A stretch of 64,000 nucleotides of DNA from contig JAQMWT010000092.1 in assembly GCA_029834535.1 (NCBI GenBank), positions 1-64,000 on the forward strand. The letters are read 5' to 3'. Every line of letters starts with the position of its first letter. Within the stretch, counting starts at the first letter, position 1. The translations under genes were made by a program, and so were the position numbers. The notes beneath the pieces were generated by a model. The model had not been told where the DNA came from. It was given only the letters and a program-made list of their open reading frames with translations, and ran no database searches. This DNA is from Chrysophaeum taylorii (taxonomy: Eukaryota > Sar > Pelagophyceae > Pelagomonadales > Pelagomonadaceae). This document shows, in pieces, positions 20,156-29,286 of the stretch.

Positions 20156-20790
20156 CTAACGAACTAGAGGCCAGCTCAATGCATGGGCGAAAGCTAAGCT
20201 AATCCCAGCGCCGTGGCGGGTCCAGAGATCAAAATACCTGGGCGTTCGGACGGTGGGGGTTGTGAAAGGGGGATCGAGGACGGGTTGATGATCTGTCGCC
20301 TGTTGTCACGGGTTGAAGCGAAGCGGCGGAGTACAAGGTCTCCGTCAGTATGTGGAATTTGCGGAGTCCTAGTTAAGACCCCGGCCGTACCGGTTATTAC
20401 TGCCCGGGACCAAAAAAACAGACGTAGCATACGTTCAAATACCGCCAATAGAAAGCTAATAAGACGGAATAATCGACGGGACCGCTCAATATAACCGCTG
20501 GCTTGCTCATGTTGTGGACTCATGGCCGAAGATGACATTAGGTGCAATTAAACCCGCAGTTGAGAGCCTCGACGAAGCTCACAAAGGAGGGCGACTCAAG
20601 CCTCCCCGGCTCTGCCAACGTGCGTGAACATCGGCGACCACACTCAAGATACGAGCTCAAGCGTGAAACCGGTACTCGTCGTCTTTTACCGCAACTCAAA
20701 TCAACAAAAAACTAACTGGAAATCGAACGTGGTAGCACGCGCGCGCGTTGGAAAGGCGTCTTTTTAATGGTTCGGCCCGCAAGGTTGTGG
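20156..20790. other. Intergenic, nothing recognised
   Basis: I see no gene, RNA or repeat. GC is lower than in the flanking genes. Confidence 0.45.
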
Positions 20791-21237
20791 TCAATTTGCC
20801 GCGACCAATTCGGAGGCGTCGTGCCATCGTCTGTTGGTGACGAATCGTTTGAGCTTGGGGCGAAGGGTTTCGGCTTTGGGCGGGATGGGAAACATCCCAA
20901 AGCAAAAGGCGTTGATGAGTCGCTGCTCGTAAGTAATGCCCGACTTGGGTCCGTACTTGTGATTGGCCTCAAAGTCGCGCGGGATGTCACAGGTGCGGAG
21001 GATGAACTCGTAGACAGCGTACTGGTCGGGGTCGATTTCAACCTCGCCCTCGCGCGAATACTCGATTAGCTCATAAAGTGCACTCGGCTCGAAATCGAGC
21101 TTTCGGCCGGCCTTGGTGTCCTTGTCGTCGCTCTTTCGGGTCGAGGCGTGGTCCTCGGCTTGACTCCGAGATTGCTTCCGAGCGCGTTCGGGGACGCGCG
21201 GCGGTGGCGTGCGCTTCGTCGGTGTTCCGGTAGACAT
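20791..21237 (-). CDS. Conserved-looking protein of unknown function, 148 aa
   Basis: The frame starts at ATG 21237; a 5' extension would only add residues from an (ATG)n/(ATT)n run. The first 55 residues are basic and disordered (STGTPTKRTPPPRVPERARK). The rest is a compact, probably helical domain with YELIEYSREGEVEIDPDQYA, ILRTCDIPRDFEANHKYGPK, then SGITYEQRLINAFCFGMFPI. I do not recognise it. The balanced composition of that domain and its position divergent from eIF2-alpha (95 bases apart) argue for a real gene. Confidence 0.6.
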   Translation of the reverse strand: MSTGTPTKRTPPPRVPERARKQSRSQAEDHASTRKSDDKDTKAGRKLDFEPSALYELIEYSREGEVEIDPDQYAVYEFILRTCDIPRDFEANHKYGPKSGITYEQRLINAFCFGMFPIPPKAETLRPKLKRFVTNRRWHDASELVAAN

Positions 21238-21332
21238 GATGATGATGATGATGTTGGCCGTGCAACCAACCAACCTCCCGCCGGAAATATTATCGTACTC
21301 TCTACCCGAGGGTAAGGGTTGTTTCGGCGATA

Positions 21333-22346
21333 ATGACGAGCTTCGCCGCCGAGCAGCTGGACAAGGAGGACGCGACCCCTGCGTACATCCGGGACCCGAC
21401 GAAGCGACTCGAGTGCCGGTTCTACGAGGAGCAATACCCCGAGCTCGAGTCGCTCGTGATGGTTAACGTCCGCAACATCGCGGAGATGGGGGCGTACGTG
21501 ACGTTGCTCGAGTACAACAACATCGAGGGCATGATTTTGCTTAGCGAGCTGTCGCGACGGCGGATCCGGTCGATCAACAAGCTGATCCGCGTGAATAGGA
21601 ACGAGGTGGTGATGGTGTTGCGCGTCGACAAGGAGAAAGGGTACATCGACTTGTCGAAACGGCGAGTGAGTGCCGAGGACGTGGCCAAGTGCGAGGACCG
21701 ATACAACAAGGCCAAGGCGGTCCATCGCGTGATGCGTCACGTCGCCGAAAAACGGGGGTCAGCACTCGAGGAGTTGTACCGGAAGGTAGGGTGGCCGTTG
21801 TATCGCAAGTACGGCCACGCGTACGACGCGTTCAAGCTCTGCCTCCAGGGCGGCGCAACCGACGCCCAGGAGGACGTCTTCGACAAGACGGTGTGTCCCG
21901 AGTTGGACGACGAGACGAAAGAGTGCCTCATCGACTACATCAAGAAAAAACTCAGCCCGCAGCCGATAAAGATAAGAGCTGACGTCGAGGTCACGTGCTT
22001 CGCGTACGACGGCATTAATGCCATTCGCGACGCCCTCGTGCGCGGGCGCGAGGCCTCGATCGACGAGTGCCCCATCCAAATTAAGCTAATTGCTCCCCCC
22101 ATGTATGTTATGACCACCATGACCCTCGACAAGGATCTCGGTATCCAAACCCTCGAGAAGGGAATCACGTTCATCACCGAGCGCATCCAGAAGAAGGGTG
22201 GCAAGATCGACGTCAAGATGGCTCCCAAGGCGGTCTCGGCACGCGAGGAAACCGAGCTTCAAGCCATGATGGACCGCCTCGCCGCTGAGAACGCGGAGCA
22301 GGACGGCGACGACCCCGAGGATGAGGCCGTCGACGACGATGCTTAG
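21333..22346 (+). CDS. Translation initiation factor eIF2 subunit alpha
   Basis: This 337-aa protein matches eIF2-alpha throughout: the S1 domain VVMVNVRNIAEMGAYVTLLE in near form, then YNNIEGMILLSELSRRRIRS, the helical domain, and the alpha/beta C-domain with PIQIKLIAPPMYVMTT. Ser74 in LSELSRRR is the regulated phosphosite (Ser51 of the animal protein), so control by eIF2-alpha kinases is likely conserved. The factor carries initiator tRNA with GTP to the 40S subunit. Relative to animals it has about 20 extra N-terminal residues and an acidic tail. The start at 21333 is ATG. The CDK gene follows 70 bases after the stop on the same strand. Confidence 0.96.
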   Translation: MTSFAAEQLDKEDATPAYIRDPTKRLECRFYEEQYPELESLVMVNVRNIAEMGAYVTLLEYNNIEGMILLSELSRRRIRSINKLIRVNRNEVVMVLRVDKEKGYIDLSKRRVSAEDVAKCEDRYNKAKAVHRVMRHVAEKRGSALEELYRKVGWPLYRKYGHAYDAFKLCLQGGATDAQEDVFDKTVCPELDDETKECLIDYIKKKLSPQPIKIRADVEVTCFAYDGINAIRDALVRGREASIDECPIQIKLIAPPMYVMTTMTLDKDLGIQTLEKGITFITERIQKKGGKIDVKMAPKAVSAREETELQAMMDRLAAENAEQDGDDPEDEAVDDDA

Positions 22347-22416
22347 GATGAGGGCATTAATTAAGATGATGATTCTGGTGGGTAAGGATTACGGCTGCAG
22401 AAGGAGAAGGAGTTAC

Positions 22417-23538
22417 ATGCGTCGCGTCAAGCGACCGCTCGCGTGGTCGCTTAACGACCTCGCGTCGACGTATACGGTGGAGGAGCAGATCGGGGAGGGC
22501 GTGTACGGGAAGGTGCACAAGGCGAAGAACAAGCAGGAGGAGGTGGTCGCTCTGAAACGCGTCAAGACGAACTCGAACAGCGAGAAGGAGGGCTTCCCGA
22601 TCACTGCGTTGCGCGAGATCCAGATTTTGATGCAGCTGCGGCACGAGTGCATCGTGTCGCTCAAGGAGGTCGTGTGCTCCGACTACGAGCGGTCGGTATA
22701 CCTCGCGTTCGAGTACCTGGACCACGACCTCAACGGACTCATCGAGTCGGCTGGCGCGGGCATAACTCCGCAGCACGCGCGATCTTACGTCCACCAGCTC
22801 GTCGAGGGCGTCGGCTTCATGCACGAGCGTCATTATCTTCATCGCGACATCAAGGCGTCCAACCTTCTCATCTCGCGAACGAATCATCTCAAAATCGGCG
22901 ATTGGGGCCTCGCGCGCGACTTCGCGCCCGACGGCGACGGCAGCTACACTAACCGCGTCATCACGCTCTGGTACAGACCCCCCGAACTTTTGTTGGGGGC
23001 GACGAGGTGTTGCGACGGCTACGGCCCGGCCATCGACATGTGGTCCATCGGCTGCATCCTCGCCGAGTTGTTGGCCGGCAAGCCCATCCTGCCGGGCACG
23101 ACCGAGACCGACCAGCTCGACCTCATCATCGGCCTCCTCGGCACGCCCGACGCCGAGCAGTGGCCCGGCATCGAAAACCTTCCGCTCTGGGATTCGTTCT
23201 CTCTCAAGCACGAGGAGGACGAGGACGACGGCGGCCCCGTAGAAGCCGACCGCAAGAAGCAGCGCAAGGTCAGGGATAGGTTCGCCGCCTTCGATGCCGA
23301 CGCCCTCGATTTGATCGACAAAATGCTCGTCTACGCGCCCAACGACCGCATCACTGCCAAGGCGGCGCGCGAGTGCGCCTACCTCCGCGACGCCAAGCGC
23401 CCGAACGAGCTCCCGACGCTCAACGCGCACAGCGCGCACGAGTGGCAGGTTCGCAAGCTGCGCCGCACCTCCTCCTCTTCCTCCTCAAAGCCGGTCGCGG
23501 CGGCTGCCGCCGGCGGGGATCCCCCGCAGCGCCACTGA
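22417..23538 (+). CDS. Cyclin-dependent kinase, CDK9/CDK12 (CDKC) type
   Basis: This is a 373-aa kinase. It has the glycine loop GEGVYGKV, VALKR with the ATP-binding Lys, the cyclin-contact helix PITALREI (PITAIREI marks CDK9/12/13), the catalytic loop HRDIKASN, the activation loop with YTNRVITLWYRPPE, where Thr178 is the activating site, and DMWSIGCILAELL. Such kinases phosphorylate the RNA polymerase II tail to release elongation. The magnesium motif is DWG (162-164) instead of DFG. An acidic insert (KHEEDEDDGGPVEADRKKQR) lies in the C-lobe, and a Ser/Ala-rich tail follows. The frame extends upstream to 22321 but overlaps eIF2-alpha; ATG 22417 gives the usual short leader. Confidence 0.9.
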   Translation: MRRVKRPLAWSLNDLASTYTVEEQIGEGVYGKVHKAKNKQEEVVALKRVKTNSNSEKEGFPITALREIQILMQLRHECIVSLKEVVCSDYERSVYLAFEYLDHDLNGLIESAGAGITPQHARSYVHQLVEGVGFMHERHYLHRDIKASNLLISRTNHLKIGDWGLARDFAPDGDGSYTNRVITLWYRPPELLLGATRCCDGYGPAIDMWSIGCILAELLAGKPILPGTTETDQLDLIIGLLGTPDAEQWPGIENLPLWDSFSLKHEEDEDDGGPVEADRKKQRKVRDRFAAFDADALDLIDKMLVYAPNDRITAKAARECAYLRDAKRPNELPTLNAHSAHEWQVRKLRRTSSSSSSKPVAAAAAGGDPPQRH

Positions 23539-24047
23539 GGGTGCGCTCTCTTTCTTCCTTTCGTTTGCGTCGTGAGGACCCCGCGTCGACTCGAATCGAT
23601 TTTTGTTCGAAGTGCCCCCCCCGCGCGTAGTAGTAAGAGTCCACTCCACTATCGCCCCCCTCGGTTTTGTTGTTGTCGCGCAATACGGCGGCGTATTTGA
23701 TGATAGTGCGCGGGCCCACCACTGCGCTGTCCTGTTTCGAGTTTCGAGAGAGTGGAGGTACGAAAAAGACGCGAGCCGCGCGATGGATTGAGTGATTGAA
23801 GTGACGACCATGGATTTCTTCCCGCTTTAGAACCACCGCGCACCGTCCGCAGAGCCGCGAGCCTTGCTGCGGGCCACCAGGTCGTTGACCGACCGTAGCG
23901 TCCCGCGCGAAGAAAAGAGCGCGGTCGTCTGTCGCTCGGGTTTACGCGAGAAAAATCGCGCCGCGTCACCACGAGTCGTCGGCACGAAGCGGCATGCGAC
24001 GGAATATGTCGGACGTGACCGGTAGTAAGCGACCTGCACCGGAGTCT
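23539..24047. other. Gap between convergent genes
   Basis: About 510 bases between the ends of the CDK and MYND genes. Arg-rich minus-strand frames here are shadows. Nothing else is seen. Confidence 0.5.
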
Positions 24048-24974
24048 TTAAAGAGCATCCAACGACGACCAACCTTGGCGGTGAAGAGGATCGTTGACGC
24101 GTATCTTTTCGAGGAGACCCCGCGCTTCGTCGTGCCCTCGCGCGGCGGCCGATTCGAAGAGCCTGAGCATCTCGGCGTCGTCCTTCGGGACGCCGTCCCC
24201 TCTGCCGTAGAGGCGCGCGAGGAGATACTGAGCGTCGGCGATGCCGTGGTCGGCGGCCTTCCGGAGGTACCGCGCGGCCCGCGCGGAGTTCCTCGGCACG
24301 CCGTCGCCGACGACGAGCAGGTTCGCGAGGTCGTACTGCGCCCCCGGCGATCCGGCGTCGGCGGCGATCTCGTAGTATCGCGCCGCGCGCGCCGGGTCGG
24401 GCGCACCACCCAAGTCTCCGCGATAATACCGGAGACCGAGCTCTTGCGCGGCTACGAGGTGGCCTCGCGCAACCGCGCGGTCGAGGCGCGCGACGGCGCG
24501 CCGCTTGCACTCGTCGGAGCCGTACGCGCGGTCGAGCTGACCCGAGAGATACAAATACCCGAGCTCGGAGTTGGCTAGAGCGTCGTCCTTGGCAGCATGC
24601 CGCTCCATGGTCTCCACGAGCTCCTCGAGCGACGCCAACGACTCTCGCCGACAAAGCACGCACCTCGCGGACCCACCGCTCGCCACGAGACGCTCGTGAC
24701 AGCTTGCACACATGCCCTTGTTGCAGCACGCCATGTAGATCCACTTGTCGCGAGCCGCGGCGAGCGCATCTAAGCAAATCGGACACGCGTTGGCGGGCCG
24801 CTCCACAGACGAGCCATCATCGGGATCATCCGATTTCCGACACACTTGCTTGTGGCCGCCGTTCCGCCAGGCCTCGCGTTGGCATGCTTTCGAGCAGTAG
24901 GCTACCGCACGACATCGCCCGCACACCCGCAGCACCCGACTATTGGCGGAAACGCCGCAATTCTGGCACTCCAT
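24048..24974 (-). CDS. MYND finger, RING-like and Sel1-repeat protein
   Basis: This 308-aa protein starts with a MYND zinc finger (Cys3, Cys6, Cys18, Cys21, Cys27, Cys31, His41, Cys45). A RING-like cysteine set follows (CPICLD at 64-69, CC at 83-84, CASCH at 89-93, CVLC at 105-108). From about residue 132 to 290 there are four to five Sel1 repeats (AQELGLRYYRGD, AQYDLANLLVVGDGVPRN, AQYLLARLYGRGDGVPKD). RING suggests ubiquitin ligase activity with Sel1 repeats as adaptor, but this is inferred. This domain set forms large families in pelagophyte-type algae. It is divergent from RecQ across 78 bases. Confidence 0.88.
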   Translation of the reverse strand: MECQNCGVSANSRVLRVCGRCRAVAYCSKACQREAWRNGGHKQVCRKSDDPDDGSSVERPANACPICLDALAAARDKWIYMACCNKGMCASCHERLVASGGSARCVLCRRESLASLEELVETMERHAAKDDALANSELGYLYLSGQLDRAYGSDECKRRAVARLDRAVARGHLVAAQELGLRYYRGDLGGAPDPARAARYYEIAADAGSPGAQYDLANLLVVGDGVPRNSARAARYLRKAADHGIADAQYLLARLYGRGDGVPKDDAEMLRLFESAAARGHDEARGLLEKIRVNDPLHRQGWSSLDAL

Positions 24975-25052
24975 CGTCCTCGTGCCTTTTTGAGCGAAAA
25001 GAAAAGAAAAGAAAGAAAGAAATAAAGAAAGAAAACCCTACTAGACACAATA
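24975..25052. promoter_or_regulatory. 78-base gap between divergent MYND and RecQ genes
   Basis: A purine-rich (GAAA)n stretch precedes the RecQ ATG. Both promoters must lie here or inside the genes. Confidence 0.45.
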
Positions 25053-27059
25053 ATGGCGTCGTCGTCGTCGTCGGTTGAGACGGCGCGCCAAGTCGAGGCC
25101 CTGGAGACCCGACTCCAGGAGCTCATCGAGGAACGAGCTCGCGTCGACGACGAGATCTCGCGCGTCGAAGCGGAGCGCGACGACCTCGTGCGTCGTCGTC
25201 GCATCGCCGAAGAAGAAGAAGAAGAAGAAGTTTGTGCAGAGGAAGAAGCACCCCCCGATGCGGACTTCGCGTCGGCGCGATCGTGGGACGCGGAAGTGGC
25301 GAGCATGGCCCGCGAGGTGTTTGGGATCTCGAGCTTCCGGGCCTTGCAGCGCGAGGTGATCAACTGCGTGCTGGAGGACCGGGACGCGTTCGTCGTGATG
25401 CGGACGGGCGGCGGGAAATCGCTGACGTACCAGCTGCCCGCGCTGTTTGGCGGCGGTGTGACGGTGGTCGTAAGCCCGCTGGTCTCGTTGATGTTAGACC
25501 AGGCGCATTCGTTCGAGGCGAAGTGCGGAAGAAACGCGGCGGTCGTCGCGCTTTACTCGGGCATGAGCGCGGCCGAGCTGAACGCGTCGCTCAAAGAACT
25601 CGCGAGCGACGCCGCCGATGCGACGGTGGCCTTCGTGACCCCCGAGCGAGTCGCCAACTCGAAGCGACTGATGTCGTCTCTGGAAAAGCTCCACAAGGCT
25701 CGGAGGCTGCGGCGGTTCGTCGTCGACGAGTGCCACTGCGCGTCGCAGTGGGGCCACGACTATCGGCCCGATTACGTGAAACTCGGGGCGCTGAGGCGCA
25801 CGTTCCCGGAGGTGCGCATCCTCGCGCTCACCGCGACGGCGACCCCGCGCCTCGCGCGCGACGTGTGCCAGATTCTCGGCCTCGCTGTGAAGAAAACCGT
25901 CCACTTCCGCGGATCTACCGACCGACCCAACCTGTTCTTCGAGGTGCGCGCCAAGCCGCCGAGCGCCCCCGAGGCCCTCGACGCCCTCTTCGCCTTCGTG
26001 CGCGACTGCAAGGCGACGAGCGGCATCGTCTACTGCTTGTCCCAAAAGGAGTGCGGCGACGTCGCCGCGGGTCTCGTGAGTAGAGGCTGCCGCGCGGCCG
26101 CGTATCACGCCGGTCTCCACGACGAGACGCGCCGCCGCGTCCACGAGGACTGGTTGGTTGGCTCTATTAGCGTCGTCGCAGCGACGGTCGCCTTTGGCTT
26201 GGGAATCGACAAACCCGACTGCCGTTTCGTCGCCCATTTCTCCATGCCGAGGAGCTTGGAGAGTTACTATCAGGAAATGGGCAGAGCGGGTCGCGACGGC
26301 CTGCCCGCGCGCGTCGTGCTCTTCTTTTCGGCGACCGACCTCTGGCGCATCCTCTCCTTGACGGCTGCGGAGGCCGCGGGAGCGACAAACGCCCTCGAGA
26401 TGGCCAAGTACTGCCTCGAGCCCGCGTGCCGCCGACGCGTCCTCGCGAAAGCGCTCGGCGACGACCCACCCCAAAAGTCCAGCGACGAGACGTGCTGCGA
26501 CGTCTGCCGATCGGGAAACTCCACGCGCCAAGCCTACGACGCCACCGTACTCGCCGCGACAGTTTCGGACATCGTTCTCGACCCCGACGCACCGCGCCGG
26601 ACCGCCAAGCAGCTCGTCGACGAGATCAGAAGGCGACTCAAGCCGCGCGCCGTCGAGAAAACCTTCTCCAAGGACCTCTTGGAGACGATCGTCGCCCGCT
26701 TCCTGCTGAGAAACATACTGGCGCTCGACCTCTCCTACACGGCCTACTCGGTTGTCGTCTATTTAAAGCCCGGCCGACGAGCGTCCTCCCGCCAGACCCT
26801 CGATTGTTCGCTCGTCTTCCCCAACTTTATCTCGATGCCAACCGCCGACGATATCGCGATGAAAATACCAACAACAACGACAACAACAACAAATGCAACC
26901 AAGAGGAAGAAGAAGGAGGTGATGAAAGCTCCTTCCCAGCAGGCGCGTGTGCCCTCGAAAAAAACTACCGAGCCCCCACCACGACCGGACGTCATCGATC
27001 TTGTCGACGACGACGACGACGAAATCAGGTCGCGTGCTAGGAAAAAGATCAGGGTGTAA
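25053..27059 (+). CDS. RecQ-family DNA helicase
   Basis: The 668-aa protein has motif 0 (FRALQREVI), motif I TGGGKS with Lys122, motif [19 protein letters not shown], motif III ALTATAT, motif [12 protein letters not shown] and motif [12 protein letters not shown]. RecQ-Ct zinc ligands follow ([13 protein letters not shown]), then a winged-helix-like region. It unwinds 3'-5' and resolves recombination and fork structures. The N-terminus is a short coiled coil and Glu run; no HRDC domain is seen. Near the C-terminus [11 protein letters not shown] looks like a SUMO-interacting motif, beside a basic KKIRV end that could be a nuclear signal. ATG 25053 is the first possible start. Most like BLM/Sgs1 or RECQ5-type cores; the subtype is unsure. 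Confidence 0.93.
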   Translation: MASSSSSVETARQVEALETRLQELIEERARVDDEISRVEAERDDLVRRRRIAEEEEEEEVCAEEEAPPDADFASARSWDAEVASMAREVFGISSFRALQREVINCVLEDRDAFVVMRTGGGKSLTYQLPALFGGGVTVVVSPLVSLMLDQAHSFEAKCGRNAAVVALYSGMSAAELNASLKELASDAADATVAFVTPERVANSKRLMSSLEKLHKARRLRRFVVDECHCASQWGHDYRPDYVKLGALRRTFPEVRILALTATATPRLARDVCQILGLAVKKTVHFRGSTDRPNLFFEVRAKPPSAPEALDALFAFVRDCKATSGIVYCLSQKECGDVAAGLVSRGCRAAAYHAGLHDETRRRVHEDWLVGSISVVAATVAFGLGIDKPDCRFVAHFSMPRSLESYYQEMGRAGRDGLPARVVLFFSATDLWRILSLTAAEAAGATNALEMAKYCLEPACRRRVLAKALGDDPPQKSSDETCCDVCRSGNSTRQAYDATVLAATVSDIVLDPDAPRRTAKQLVDEIRRRLKPRAVEKTFSKDLLETIVARFLLRNILALDLSYTAYSVVVYLKPGRRASSRQTLDCSLVFPNFISMPTADDIAMKIPTTTTTTTNATKRKKKEVMKAPSQQARVPSKKTTEPPPRPDVIDLVDDDDDEIRSRARKKIRV

Positions 27060-27216
27060 TGACTACGTACTACACTCTTTGAAAAAAAAATGGAAATCAC
27101 GCCAGGGTCAGACGGCGTGTCTCAAAGTAGGCTGGCTCACTAAGTTAGGGCGCCTGGCAGGCTGGCGCAAGAAAGCACGAGTTCTAACGCGCGTACACGC
27201 AACCCACCCTTAGTTT

Positions 27217-29286
27217 TCACATAGAGGATAAAAGGTCTCCGTTGCCGCCGCACGCGGGCCACCGGGAAACGGAGTCGTAGACGTAAGGGAGCTGCATCGC
27301 GAGCGGGTTTGTCGCTTCGTAGAATTCGAGGTTTGTGTAGTAGACTGGCATCTTCGCCGAGGTCGTGCCATCGACGACGTCGAGCTCGTCCTCAACCTCG
27401 CCGGGAAGGTTGACGAGGTGGAGGTCTTCAAAGGGGAGGAGATCTTCGGCCCGGTGGCCCGGGCACGTCTTTGCTGCGCACTTGGGCATGTCGAACGTTC
27501 CGGCATCGACGCTAGACCAGTCACACACGACGCCGGTATCGGACGGATTTTGATTCGCGTGCGCGTAGCCCCAGTGCTCGCTGAAGTTGAGGAAGCCCCG
27601 GTGCTTGAGGAGCCTCGCATACTGAATGAAGCGCTCCTGGTTGCCGTGGAGCGGCCAAAAGGTGGGATCCTGTGGCGCGGCCGACGTAAACATCTCGCCG
27701 GGGTGACCGACCCGGCACAGCTCCTCCAAGTAGTCCTGGTCGGACAGCCCGAACTCGGAGAGAAGATCTGCGAGGTTTGCGTTGGGATTCAGGGAGGTCA
27801 CACCAGCATCCTCCAGAAACACGGTGGCGTTGCGACCTCGCATGATCGCCGCGGGACAGGAGCAAACGCAGTCCTGTGGTCTCGTGTCCGAAGAGCACGC
27901 CGTCGGGCAGCGCGCGTAGCCTTGACGCCACAGGAATTTGCCGAGGAGCAGGAAGGCGTCGGGGAACTGGAGCCGCGACGACAAGGCCTCGGTCCATTTC
28001 GAGGTTTCGAAGGTCCACAGGCCGCCAATCATTATGTGGACGGGTCCGTGCAGCGCGCCGTTTATCCCGAGGAGAAACCGGCCCAGCCACGGCTCCCGGA
28101 GCCACGAAGCGAAGAGCGAGCACGTCGGCGGCGTCCGGTAGCCGTCGGTCAAAGCCCCGAGGGTTCTGTTGTATCGTAACAAAAAAGGGATTTTATTCGT
28201 ATTCCACGGCGACCGGAGGAGACCGTACGGATTCGCGAGCACCGAGGCAAAGCGTTCCGTTCCCGAGAGTAAGAGGACGCGGGTGAACGCGAAACGACCC
28301 GTGTCGAGGACGTGGTCCGGGTTGTGCGGACTCGCCGTCCCAAACCAGTCGTCGGAAAAAATCGGTGACCGTGCCCACGACGACCCATAATCTGCGGCAT
28401 CGATCGTGTAGTCCCACCAATGAGCAGCCGTCGAGTCGTCCACGAGCCGCAGAGAATTCTCGAGCTGCCACGTGATCCCGACGTGGTGTTGCAGCATACC
28501 GGCATCGTCGTGCCAGTGGTCGCACTCGATGCTCGAAGCGCCGTACAAGTGCTCGCGGACGAGCCAGTCGGCCGACTTCCACATTCGGCCGTATTTCTTT
28601 ATCCCGGCGGCCTGGTCGACCGCGTACACCGCGTGGAGCGCTGACAGATATCGCTCGCGATCCGCGCTTGTCAGGGTCCGGAGCTCTCGCCTCACCACCC
28701 TTGCGTGAACGATCTCGTTAACCGATACATCTTCCCAAGTCGCAACCACGCGGTACGCACCAACGTGCGGAAACACGACGTCGAACGCGCTTTTGCCGTC
28801 GTCGTTTTCGACCGTCGCGACGCTATCCACGACCGTGATGTCCGACTTGAAGCCCGTAACCCGCCATCGCCATGACAAGGTTCCCTCATCATCGCTCGGA
28901 GACCGCAGCTCAAGCCGGTTCGGAGCCCGGACCTGCGCGATGTGACCGTGGGGGTACAGTCCGTCCCCTATGCGGTACCCTGTGCGACGCTCGTACTCGG
29001 TCGTGACGCACAGCTCGTATCTCGTCGCCGGCGCCTCCATCACCGACGTCATGGAATCCTCATGGTATTTGGCAACGAATGCGAGAAAACCGGGCACCGA
29101 TAACGCCATGAGCGCGGCGCCGCACACGCGTCGGCACGGCCATCCATTTGGCGCCTCGTCCTTCACCGCGACCATCTTCGCGTAGGCCGCCTGCTGTCTT
29201 TGTCCCACCACGAGCGTTGCGGACGGTGACGACAGCGCCTCGCACATGTCGTCCGCCTCGGCGCCATCGTACCGCGTGATTGGCAT
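27217..29286 (-). CDS. Membrane-anchored tyrosinase-like copper protein
   Basis: The 689-aa protein has one N-terminal hydrophobic helix (about 53-72, ALMALSVPGFLAFVA), so it is probably a type II membrane or secreted-pathway protein. Likely CuA ligands are His246 (REHLYG), His257/259 (CDHWHDD) and His267/268 in LQHHVGITWQLENSL, followed by AAHWWDYTIDA. Likely CuB ligands are in ALHGPVHIMIGG and PTFWPLHGNQERF, the counterpart of the DPxFxxHHxxxDR block. This would be a type-3 copper site that oxidises phenols or binds oxygen. The region before it (about 90-195) resembles a beta-sandwich. A Cys-rich insert (CPTACSSDTRPQDCVCSCP) is distinctive. The ligand assignment is by eye. It converges with RecQ. 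Confidence 0.8.
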   Translation of the reverse strand: MPITRYDGAEADDMCEALSSPSATLVVGQRQQAAYAKMVAVKDEAPNGWPCRRVCGAALMALSVPGFLAFVAKYHEDSMTSVMEAPATRYELCVTTEYERRTGYRIGDGLYPHGHIAQVRAPNRLELRSPSDDEGTLSWRWRVTGFKSDITVVDSVATVENDDGKSAFDVVFPHVGAYRVVATWEDVSVNEIVHARVVRRELRTLTSADRERYLSALHAVYAVDQAAGIKKYGRMWKSADWLVREHLYGASSIECDHWHDDAGMLQHHVGITWQLENSLRLVDDSTAAHWWDYTIDAADYGSSWARSPIFSDDWFGTASPHNPDHVLDTGRFAFTRVLLLSGTERFASVLANPYGLLRSPWNTNKIPFLLRYNRTLGALTDGYRTPPTCSLFASWLREPWLGRFLLGINGALHGPVHIMIGGLWTFETSKWTEALSSRLQFPDAFLLLGKFLWRQGYARCPTACSSDTRPQDCVCSCPAAIMRGRNATVFLEDAGVTSLNPNANLADLLSEFGLSDQDYLEELCRVGHPGEMFTSAAPQDPTFWPLHGNQERFIQYARLLKHRGFLNFSEHWGYAHANQNPSDTGVVCDWSSVDAGTFDMPKCAAKTCPGHRAEDLLPFEDLHLVNLPGEVEDELDVVDGTTSAKMPVYYTNLEFYEATNPLAMQLPYVYDSVSRWPACGGNGDLLSSM

